Source: Chloroflexota bacterium
GTDB taxonomy: Bacteria > Chloroflexota > Chloroflexia > Chloroflexales > Herpetosiphonaceae
Reading direction: 5' to 3'
Assembly (NCBI GenBank): GCA_020161265.1
Contig: JAIUOC010000011.1
Span: forward strand, 62,001-126,000
DNA: 64,000 nt
In this document: positions 26,634 to 33,802 of the stretch, piece by piece
Numbering within the stretch: position 1 is the first letter of the stretch
Layout: every line of letters starts with the position of its first letter
Notes under the pieces: model-generated
What the model saw: only the letters and a program-made list of their open reading frames with translations
What the model was told of the DNA's origin: nothing
The model's database searches: none
Translations under genes and position numbers: made by a program

Positions 26634-29189
26634 TTAGCGCTCGGCAAAATGCTCGACTGGCTCACGGGGCACGCGGGGTAAGATTGCCGAAACAACTTCA
26701 TAGGCATTCGTCCCCAACCACTCAGCCACTTCCTCGGCGCGAATTTGATCAGTACCCTGTTGACCGATCAGCACCACCTGATCGCCACGTTGCACAGCAT
26801 CAAGTTCGGTCACATCGATCATGGCATAATCCATACAAACCCGCCCGACGACTGGCACGCGCTGACCATGAATCAGTACTTCGCGCCACGGCTGGGGTGC
26901 ACGCCGAAATCCATCGGCATAGCCGACCGGAATTGTGGCAATGCGCGAGATGCGGCTAGTGACAAAGGTACAGCCATATGAAATTGGGCTGCCTGCTGGC
27001 AACTCGCGCACTTGAGCTACCTCAGTCTGGAATTCTAAAACTGGCTGAAGATTCAAATGCACATCGCTGCTTGGGTCGATGCCATATAAGGCTATTCCGG
27101 CTCGCACCATATCATAGCGAGCACTTGGATGAACCATGGCCGCAGCACTATTGGCGGTATGCACCACAGGCGGTCGTAATCCACGCTGAGTTAATTGATC
27201 AAGTAGCGTTTGAAAACGTTGCAGTTGCAAGCCAAAAAAGCTTGCATCAGCCTCATCGGCGTTGGCAAAATGGGTGAAAATGCCGACAACCTCAATGCCC
27301 GCTAAGCCTTGCAACCATTCGATAAAATCTACCGCTTGCTCAACCGCCAAGCCCAATCGGGCCATGCCGGTATCAATTTTGATGTGCACCTGGGCTTTTA
27401 GACCCAAGGCTAAGGCCTGTTCATGCAACGATTGAGCAACATGGCGATCAAATAATGCTACGCTGATCCGATTGAGCAGGACTTCGCGCATTTGCCAAGC
27501 TGGCGTATAGCCCAAAATCAAGATTGGCGCGGCAATATCAGCTTGGCGCAAATGGAGTGCTTCGCCCAAGGTTGCTACCGCCAACGAGCTTGCCCCATTT
27601 AATAAGACGGTGCGGGCTGAACGAACTGCACCATGGCCATAAGCATCGGCTTTAAGCACCGCCATGACAGGTACGCCGACGGCCTGGCGAATGCGCTGGA
27701 CATTGCTCGCCAAGGCATCAAGATCAATCCGCACCGTCGTGGGTCGATCGGGCAGGCCAATGCGCACATTGCGCCAAACATGCTCTTGGCGCACCAAAAC
27801 CTGACGTGGATCAGCTTCAGGAGCCAACAAGCCTGCGACGACATGTTCCATCCGTGCTTCAGCCGCCCCCTTGACCAACACCAAATCACCTGCACCAAGA
27901 TCGGTTGGGACAGCCGCTAACACCGCCGCCGCACTATGCACGCTCATGGTGTTAATTTGATAACCGTAAGTTGCGCTTGCTTCACGGGCACTGGTAGCAG
28001 CAAGCGCAGCTTGGTCGCCTTTAGTAATCAGTAAATCAACATTTTGGGCAGCAATTTGACCCGCTTGTTGATGAAAGCGAGCACTGGCAGTACCCAATTC
28101 AGCCATATCACCGAGGATCGCAATCCGGCGGCGAGCAGGCAACGACCCAAGCGTTTGCAAGGCTGCATACACCGATTCGGGCGCAGCATTAAAGGTATCA
28201 TCAATAATGGTTGCGCCATTGCGGCCAGCCAACGGATTGAAACGGCCATGGGCTGGGCGCAAATCAGCCAAGGCCTCCTGCATTTCGGCCAAACTCAGGC
28301 CAGCAACATGGCCAACAGCGATCGCAACGGCGGCGGCCTGAACACTTGGCACGCCACTTGCTAGGAGTTGAATACGTTCAGGGGCATGTTCAGGTATGTG
28401 GATAGTGAATCGGGTTGACTGAACAGTGCTGGTCACATTGCCCCAACGAATTTCACACGCTGCATTCTGCCCAACCCGCAGAAGGCGAGCGTGCGTTCGT
28501 TCAGCCATTGCAGCCACAAGAGGATCGTCGCCATTCAAGATTGCGTAACCGTGGGCGGGTAACTGTTGAATAATCGCGGCTTTTTCGTGGGCAATCGCGG
28601 CTTGTGAGCCAAATGCCCCAAAATGAGCCGAACCAACATTGGTGACAATCCCAATCTCGGGGGGGAAAAGCTGACACAGCTGGGCAATCTCGCCTGGGTG
28701 ATCAGCCCCGAACTCTAAAACTGCCCATTGCTGAGCCGCAAGCTCGGCCATGGTCACCGATAAGCCTAAATCGGCATTGAACGAACGTGGGCTACGCAAC
28801 ACCGAGTAGCGGCTTGCCAACACATGGGCAATCGCTCGTTTGGTTGATGTTTTACCAACGCTGCCAGTAATTGCTACTGTGCGCGGCGCGTGTTTGGCAA
28901 ACTGAGCCTTAGCCCAGCTGCGCAATAAGATTAAAGGATCGTTACAAATTATCATGGTGATTGATGCAGGAATGACGCTAGGTGCATATTGACAGACCAC
29001 TCCGGTTGCCCCAGCGGCAATTGCATCGCGAATAAAACCATGGCCATCGGCCCGCGCTGTTTGTAGCGCAATAAACAAATTACCAGTTTGGGCTAGGCGT
29101 GAGTCATAGGCCCAACCTGACCATTGTATTTGGTCGCCAGCTTGGGCTATATGTGCTCCAGCAGCGATTAAATCAGCAACGTGAATCAT
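26634..29189 (-). CDS. Bifunctional MurF ligase/alanine racemase
   Basis: At 851 residues, this is two complete enzymes in one chain. Residues 1-450 are MurF, which joins D-Ala-D-Ala to the UDP-MurNAc-tripeptide: ATP loop ITGSVGKTSTK near 110, FGADHPGEI, and NVGSAHFGAFGS. Residues 475-850 are the PLP-dependent alanine racemase: Lys in AVLKADAYGHG and the C-terminal barrel domain with YGIDPSSD and GRVCMDYAMIDVT. Together they make D-Ala and consume its dipeptide in peptidoglycan synthesis; the Ddl step is not in the window. The same fusion is known in Bacteroidota. AGGA eight bases upstream supports ATG 29189. Confidence 0.93.
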   Translation of the reverse strand: MIHVADLIAAGAHIAQAGDQIQWSGWAYDSRLAQTGNLFIALQTARADGHGFIRDAIAAGATGVVCQYAPSVIPASITMIICNDPLILLRSWAKAQFAKHAPRTVAITGSVGKTSTKRAIAHVLASRYSVLRSPRSFNADLGLSVTMAELAAQQWAVLEFGADHPGEIAQLCQLFPPEIGIVTNVGSAHFGAFGSQAAIAHEKAAIIQQLPAHGYAILNGDDPLVAAMAERTHARLLRVGQNAACEIRWGNVTSTVQSTRFTIHIPEHAPERIQLLASGVPSVQAAAVAIAVGHVAGLSLAEMQEALADLRPAHGRFNPLAGRNGATIIDDTFNAAPESVYAALQTLGSLPARRRIAILGDMAELGTASARFHQQAGQIAAQNVDLLITKGDQAALAATSAREASATYGYQINTMSVHSAAAVLAAVPTDLGAGDLVLVKGAAEARMEHVVAGLLAPEADPRQVLVRQEHVWRNVRIGLPDRPTTVRIDLDALASNVQRIRQAVGVPVMAVLKADAYGHGAVRSARTVLLNGASSLAVATLGEALHLRQADIAAPILILGYTPAWQMREVLLNRISVALFDRHVAQSLHEQALALGLKAQVHIKIDTGMARLGLAVEQAVDFIEWLQGLAGIEVVGIFTHFANADEADASFFGLQLQRFQTLLDQLTQRGLRPPVVHTANSAAAMVHPSARYDMVRAGIALYGIDPSSDVHLNLQPVLEFQTEVAQVRELPAGSPISYGCTFVTSRISRIATIPVGYADGFRRAPQPWREVLIHGQRVPVVGRVCMDYAMIDVTELDAVQRGDQVVLIGQQGTDQIRAEEVAEWLGTNAYEVVSAILPRVPREPVEHFAER

Positions 29190-29395
29190 TTAATTCCTAC
29201 CAACTACCAAGCCTAATCGAGCATGTTAGGCCAGCGATCTACACCATGCTATCCCACATGGCTTCCCTACTTATGGGGATGCATTATAGCCAAAATTGGC
29301 GACCTTCGTCCTATCAGGATATGTGCATAGCGCCAAGTAGAACGGTTGTATAATCGCAGTGTGTGTTGGTATTTTATCTCGTGGAGGGATGTTTT

Positions 29396-29608
29396 ATGCA
29401 ACGGATTCGGGTAGTGCTACGCGAAGTGGCGCAACAAAAGGGGTTCAACATCACATCACTGGCCGACGCTGCCAAAGTCAACCCTGAAACGGTTCGCAAA
29501 CTGTGGCACGATGAATCGAAGCGCATCGACCGCGAGAACCTTGAGAAAATCGCTAATGCGCTCCAAGTTAGCCCGCTAATGCTGCTCTCAGTTGGCGGTA
29601 AGGAATGA
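29396..29608 (+). CDS. Small XRE/Cro-type helix-turn-helix regulator
   Basis: This 70-residue protein is almost only a Cro/C1 helix-turn-helix: VLREVAQQKGFNITSLADAAKVNPETVRKLW, then LEKIANALQVSPLMLLSV. GGAGGG at 29382-29387 lies eight bases before ATG 29396, and TATAAT at 29349-29354 is a possible -10. A perfect 18-bp terminator begins at the base after the stop codon. Next on the other side is a candidate small RNA and the convergent DUF3800 gene. It might regulate them, but this is inference from position only. Confidence 0.85.
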   Translation: MQRIRVVLREVAQQKGFNITSLADAAKVNPETVRKLWHDESKRIDRENLEKIANALQVSPLMLLSVGGKE

Positions 29609-29648
29609 GAAACAATGAAGGTCGGGGTTACCCGACCTTCATTGTTTC
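29609..29648 (+). terminator. Terminator directly after the XRE gene
   Basis: Eighteen bases, GAAACAATGAAGGTCGGG at 29609-29626, pair perfectly with 29631-29648 around GTTA. The hairpin starts right after the TGA stop. Such a long stem could also protect the transcript end. There is no long T-run. Confidence 0.85.
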
Positions 29649-29675
29649 TAGCGGTAGAATATTCAGCAGATTTCA

Positions 29676-29704
29676 TTGACAGCGAGGGGTAGCCATGCTA
29701 TGAT
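29676..29704 (+). promoter_or_regulatory. Consensus sigma-70 promoter facing the DUF3800 gene
   Basis: TTGACA at 29676-29681 and TATGAT at 29699-29704 are separated by exactly 17 bases, among the best promoter matches in the window. No gene of the same strand follows for several kilobases, which points to a noncoding transcript beginning near 29711. Confidence 0.7.
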
Positions 29705-29710
29705 CGCAGT

Positions 29711-29800
29711 ATACAAAAAATTTGCTCCATTATATGCGAAAGTCGGCTCCATGCCGTGCGCTCGGTAAACGAGCCTAGCTATAATGGAGTAATTTTATTT
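29711..29800 (+). ncRNA. Candidate structured small RNA
   Basis: From the predicted start the RNA folds into a closed shape: an outer stem TTGCTCCATTATA (29722-29734) with TATAATGGAGTAA (29780-29792, one GU pair), then inside it CGGC-TCCAT-GCCG (29744-29756) and GCTCG-GTAAA-CGAGC. This gives a three-way junction of about 70 bases, followed by TTTTATTT, which could end transcription. The outer stem overlaps the last codons of the convergent DUF3800 gene, so pairing with that mRNA is possible. It is not a tRNA: no T-loop or acceptor geometry. I recognise no known RNA family. A shared bidirectional terminator is the simplest alternative. Confidence 0.4.
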
Positions 29801-30555
29801 AACTCAAAATTATTTTTTCGATCATAAAATTTTTCACGTTCTCTTGCTTTTGTATCGTATAAATCGAAAATGAGACTAATTTTTGAACGCACAATATCAA
29901 TATAACGAATTTCACGATAGATAAATGCTCGCTGAACTGCCCAATTCATATAATCAATAATTGATAAACAAGGCTCAGCACTAGGAGTTTGCGCATAAAT
30001 CTGGCGTTGATTATCTATTGTACGATTATTTTTTTGCTCAAACTTGGCTACTGCTTGATTGATTGCTTCATCAAGTCGTTCTTGGCGAGTACTGGAACCA
30101 CGTTGTGAAAAATAAATATGATTTGTGTGATGCAGATGTAAATTATTTTGAAATAATAGGCTCACTAGGTGATGATAAAACTCGCCTTCCTTCGCTTGAA
30201 AGTTATTCCGAAAAACTTTTTCTACTTTTCGCGCAACCACAAATTGCGCACTAAAATCCATCGTGGCAAGTTCTTCAAAGAAACTGTCACGAATCTTGGC
30301 AACATCATTCTTTGCATGAAAAGCCTTCTTCGTTTTAGCTAATGATGGAATTTGTTGGTATTCAGGATTATTCACAACAGATTGATGAAATTGCCAAACC
30401 TGGTTGCGTAAAAGTGAAGGATTATTGGTTTTAATAAAGCCAAGCAGTAATATTTTAGAGCATCCCTGTTCGCCAACAATCAAGTTGCCACGTTTATCAT
30501 AAAACGTTGGATCACCAGATTCATCCACGAAAAAATAACAATCATTTGGCTTCAT
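29779..30555 (-). CDS. DUF3800 domain protein
   Basis: The 258-residue protein opens with CYFFVDESGDP, the hallmark of DUF3800, and carries the later CLSIIDYMNWAVQRAF segment of the same family. These conserved acids resemble an RNase H-like nuclease arrangement, but activity is unproven; family members often lie in mobile or defence contexts. The gene is visibly richer in A+T than its neighbours and its protein is rich in Asn, Lys and Gln, suggesting horizontal transfer. AGGGTGG five bases upstream favours ATG 30555 over GTG 30564. A promoter and possible small RNA face it from the 3' side. Confidence 0.85.
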   Translation of the reverse strand: MKPNDCYFFVDESGDPTFYDKRGNLIVGEQGCSKILLLGFIKTNNPSLLRNQVWQFHQSVVNNPEYQQIPSLAKTKKAFHAKNDVAKIRDSFFEELATMDFSAQFVVARKVEKVFRNNFQAKEGEFYHHLVSLLFQNNLHLHHTNHIYFSQRGSSTRQERLDEAINQAVAKFEQKNNRTIDNQRQIYAQTPSAEPCLSIIDYMNWAVQRAFIYREIRYIDIVRSKISLIFDLYDTKAREREKFYDRKNNFELNKITPL

Positions 30556-30600
30556 GCCGGCCACCCTAGCTAGTTTGATCGTTCAATATCATACCTAAAA

Positions 30601-30650
30601 TTGAGGGCTGAACAAACTATAGGATTAACCCATAGTCATTCAGCCCTCAA
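30601..30650. terminator. Hairpin terminator between RNR and DUF3800 genes
   Basis: TTGAGGGCTGAA at 30601-30612 pairs with TTCAGCCCTCAA at 30639-30650, with an inner ACTAT/ATAGT pairing. It lies 23 bases after the RNR stop on the minus strand. Confidence 0.75.
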
Positions 30651-30672
30651 CAGATTCAGGCATCCAACTCGT

Positions 30673-31592
30673 TTACAAGAAATCGATTTCGCAGGCACCT
30701 GACATACAGGCCAATTCTTGGGCTGCCGTGGTCAAATCTTCTTCTTCGTAGCGATAGACTTTCGAGAAGTCGATTGGCGGGAATTCTGCCGCCAGTTTTT
30801 CGTATTCTTCGCGGCCAATCTCCACATACGGCATTTGGGCATAATTGGCATCAAACGATGGCAAGAAGGCCATCCCTCCAATTACCTCGCGGTTTTCCCA
30901 AATCCACTTCATGACTTCCATTACTTCATCGGGCTTGTAGGTAATCGTCACCGATGGATTGTGCTCAGTCCAATTGAGTTTGTTTTGCAACCAATAGTTA
31001 CATTGCTCAATCGCCCCACGGCTGTTACGCGTGATGGCATTTTCGGGCGCTTTGACTGGGAAGTGCACCACCCAGGTCGTGGCATCATCACGGGTTTGGC
31101 CATTTTCAGGGTCCATTGGCACGCCAGCATCACGCAACACTTTGTAAATTGGTGAGTGGGTGCTGACCCGCACGTTGCGAATGTAATAGGGTGCCCAGCG
31201 TGAGTGCAAACCTGAAGCACAATCGAGCAGTTGGCTGCTGTTGCCACTTGGCTTGACACAGGTGATCGATACCGATTGATTGATGCCCAACTTTTCGGCA
31301 TACTCGCGGTTGACTTCGACCGCAATTTCTAGCAAACGGCGCTGAACTTCGGGATCTTGCGCGACTTTGCTATCCATTTGGCCAGTGATGTCTACGCCGA
31401 GCAAGCGTTCTTCTTGGCAGTTTTCCGACCACTGAGGCCGCAAGCCTGGGAAGTGGGTCGCCATCGATTGAATCGTACCGATAATCGTAGCAACCTCGAC
31501 TTTTTCGCGCAATGTTTCAAAGGTATCGTCGGCGCGGGCGACCGCTGCCGTCAAATTACAAAACTGGTAGGGCCGCAGAATAATTTCGCCAC
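30673..31592 (-). CDS. Class II ribonucleotide reductase, 3' part (after the insertion)
   Basis: This segment encodes the last 305 residues of the reductase plus two bases of the split cysteine codon. It begins GEIILRPYQFCNL, directly continuing the NPC motif of the upstream part, includes SGNSSQLLDCASGLH and VRVSTHSPI of the catalytic barrel, and ends CMSGACEIDFL, where two cysteines probably re-reduce the active site. Without removal of the 228-base insertion this part would need its own start; the only in-frame candidates (TTG near 31626) lie inside the insertion. It is read most simply as a 3' exon. A strong terminator follows at 30601-30650. Confidence 0.9.
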
Positions 31593-31820
31593 CAAAACTG
31601 TTACCTGCTCTTGCGAGCCGCCACAACCATTTCTGTTGTGGTCTGCACCTTCAATCGGTTATACGTGCAGTTCAGAGTGCGTCACCAACTCGACTGAGTT
31701 GCCCCTTGTCACTCGTTCGCGGCTTCCCTTGCGGGCGATCCGACGACGTTACCTACTTCTAGGCTTCCATCGTTATTCAGGGTTTTCCTAGGTTGTCACC
31801 AACTTAGGCCGCTAGGCTCA
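31593..31820 (-). ncRNA. 228-base structured insertion inside the RNR catalytic codon (intron or mobile RNA)
   Basis: Deleting exactly these bases joins ...AATCCG-T and GT-GGCGAA, restoring Asn-Pro-Cys-Gly-Glu; no other cut point gives the Cys. The RNA strand is dense in hairpins: CCUAAGUUG-GUGA-CAACCUAGG, CCC-GCAA-GGG, GAGUG...CACUC enclosing CAACUC-AGUC-GAGUUG, CUGCAC...GUGCAG, CCACAAC...GUUGUGG and GCUC-GCAA-GAGC, plus a possible pseudoknot GUCGG/CCGAU. The exon ends in U and the insertion in G, and GCGG nine bases in can pair with exon CCGU, as in group I introns. No group I P7 core or group II domain V was found. An omega-RNA/HEARO-like mobile RNA fits size and style. Confidence 0.7.
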
Positions 31821-33168
31821 ACGGATTCGTGCCAAATTCGGCGGGCTTACGACGGCTTGGGCGCATATCGATCGCGCTTTGGCGATTGAAGATGCCAGGT
31901 TCGCCGCGACCAGACTTAACCATCGCCAAGACTTGCTCGATAATTTCGAGTTGGGTCAAGCCACTTGCTGGCCAAACTGCCGAGTTGTTGGCGTTCCAGC
32001 GTTGGCTATTTTCGCGGTCGAAATCACCATCTTTGGCGGTCAGCATATCGTGATCATCATAATCGAACAGACTGATCATTGCTGTGCGACGCACGCCACC
32101 ACTGACCGCTGCATTGCCAACCGAGCACATAATGTCGTGGGCATCGATTGAGCGCAGGAATGAACCTTGGCGAGCCAAAACCCGTGAGCGAGCAAAATCG
32201 AGCATTTGACGGAACGGCTCAGGCCCAGAGGCACGACCACCTTTGATCCGCAAGGGAGCGCCAGCAGGCCGTAATTGCGAAAGATCAAAGGTTACATCAT
32301 TGCCAGCGAACCAGGTTTCTAAGCCAAAGCGCAGTGCTTCAGCCCAGCCCTCAGCCGAATCTTCGACCACATATTGGCTAGCTGGTGCGCCAGATTGACG
32401 CTTGACCCGTGGGAATTGCTCAATGTATTTATGTTCGACTGAGAAGCCCACGCCACAACCGCTCATCGAAATAATCAGCGCCTCAACAAACGAGTCGATG
32501 CTATCGACTGGTAAATACGAGCAGTTATAAATGGCAATATTGTTGCGGCGAGCAGCTGGTCCAGCCATCGCCAACAAACGCATCGAAGGCATCGCCCGCA
32601 TTTCGAGAATAGCTTGGCGCACGCGGTTGTAATCGGCATCGTCAAGTTTATTGTCAGAAATTTCGCGCAAGAAATTGACCGAGCGATCGACTGTTTCGAT
32701 CCAAGTTTCGCGGCGACCTAAATCGTAATCGAAGCGCGAGTATTTATCAAAAAATTGAAATTTTTGCAACGGCGAGGGGAAATATTGATCCGATTCGGCA
32801 AACGCATGGCGAATCGCTTCGGGAACAGGGCGTTGCTCACGCTTTTTGGCATGCTCGGCGCGATAGAGAATATAGCTCTTGGCGGCTTCGAACTCGCCAG
32901 CAGCTTGCAACATCACCTCAACCGTATCTTGCACGGCCTCGACGGTTGGGGTCGTGGTATATTTGGCAGCCAAAATATTGACCACGCGCTGGGCCAATTC
33001 GGCAACGGTGGTATGCGGTTGACGGCCTAAACCAGCAAAACAGCGGGTCAAAGCGCGTTCAATCCGGGCCACATCAAACGTCACCTCACGACCATCACGC
33101 TTGATGATTGTGGTTGGCGGCGCTACTTGGCGGTCATCGAGCGAGGTCAACGTGACCTGTTCCGTCAT
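31821..33168 (-). CDS. Class II (B12-dependent) ribonucleotide reductase, 5' part
   Basis: The first 449 residues of an adenosylcobalamin-type ribonucleotide reductase, which makes deoxyribonucleotides. An ATP-cone lies at about 20-110 (IIKRDGREVTFDVARIERAL), followed by the barrel with NIAIYNCSYLPVDSIDSF and SGCGVGFSVE. The joined protein would have about 755 residues, normal for class II. It is class II by its NPCGE motif and absence of a small-subunit gene. Unspliced, this part ends after five foreign residues (LSLAA) and lacks the thiyl-radical Cys450. ATG 33168 has AAAGGA seven bases upstream; TTG 33174 is also in frame. Two NrdR boxes control the promoter. Confidence 0.92.
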
Positions 33169-33407
33169 AACCAAGTCCTTTCAAACATCCAAAATAAAGA
33201 CAACAAAAAATTAAGGGTGCAATCAAAATGTGATTGTTCCCATTGTTGGAGTAAGTATTGCTTGGTTGCGTGTGCATTTAACGCAGAGGCGCAGAGCAAT
33301 CGATTTAATTTGGTTGCATTGGGGCAACCATGAATACCTAGAGAGTGAGCCTTCCCATTAAAAAACAGCAAGTAGAGAGTGCTGGCTCTTACTTACTGTA
33401 CAAACTC

Positions 33408-33435
33408 AAAAAAACTGCGTTACATGCCGTAACGC
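33408..33435 (-). terminator. Terminator-like hairpin in the RNR leader
   Basis: On the minus strand GCGTTAC-GGCAT-GTAACGC is followed by AG and seven T residues, about 55 bases after the predicted RNR transcription start. A second weaker hairpin, CAGCA...TGCTG plus six T residues, follows around 33362-33385. Because both lie between promoter and gene they may act as attenuators. Below them, 33280-33300 holds an AACGCAGAGGCGCAGAG fragment of the dispersed repeat. Confidence 0.6.
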
Positions 33436-33491
33436 CACTGTAAATCTACTCTGTAACCTGTGCTTAGTTGAAAGCAATGAAGTGTTGTGCA

Positions 33492-33539
33492 ATCCAATAT
33501 ATAGTATGTCTTTTTAGCTGTCAACACTAGATGTAGTGT
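33492..33539 (-). promoter_or_regulatory. Pair of NrdR boxes at the RNR promoter
   Basis: Box 1 at 33524-33539 reads ACACTACATCTAGTGT on the minus strand, a near-perfect match to the NrdR consensus ACACWAWATCTAGTGT style. Box 2 at 33492-33507 (ATACTATATATTGGAT) is weaker, about 12 of 16. Their centres are 32 bp apart, three helical turns, the normal spacing. Box 1 touches the -35 and box 2 covers the -10, so NrdR-(d)ATP would repress the gene. Confidence 0.85.
33496..33524 (-). promoter_or_regulatory. RNR promoter
   Basis: TTGACA (33524-33519) and TATATT (33501-33496) are 17 bases apart on the minus strand. The predicted start near 33488 gives a leader of about 320 bases. Confidence 0.8.
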
Positions 33540-33615
33540 TTTTTATGGTAAAGTGTGCTAAAAAACGAGGTCTCATCGTTGGCTATTTAGCAGATTATAA
33601 CGGTGCAAAACTTGC

Positions 33616-33624
33616 TTATCCACA
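33616..33624 (+). promoter_or_regulatory. Perfect DnaA box upstream of the RNR promoter
   Basis: TTATCCACA is the exact DnaA consensus. It lies about 90 bp upstream of the RNR -35. In Escherichia coli the nrdAB promoter is also bound by DnaA. From 33625 to 33790 I see only the histidine kinase promoter region, with TATAAT at 33767-33772. Confidence 0.6.
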
Positions 33625-33802
33625 AAGTATAAACAGGCCCGCAAACCGATTTTAACCAAGATGAGAGAATCCTAAATTGGACAAAATCACCCCTAAGGGT
33701 GAAACCATTCGTGGGATTTGAACTATCATCATTTAAATGTAATGTACCAACGCGAGGGTTTGGCTCTATAATAGGCCTAGCGATTTTAGACAAGGTATGT
33801 TT

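Noticed and set aside
29711-29800. tRNA or tRNA-like gene
   Set aside because: No TTC-type T-loop, no 7-bp acceptor or anticodon arm; only three helices at one junction.
31593-31820. Firm call as a group I intron
   Set aside because: End rules and a P1-like pairing fit, but no P7/P3 core with GACU/AGUC-type pairing was found. Kept as an undecided structured insertion.
31593-31820. Intein in RNR
   Set aside because: The inserted sequence has stop codons right after the junction and no Hint-domain blocks.
33169-33490. Cobalamin riboswitch in the RNR leader
   Set aside because: No B12-box or matching fold could be seen.
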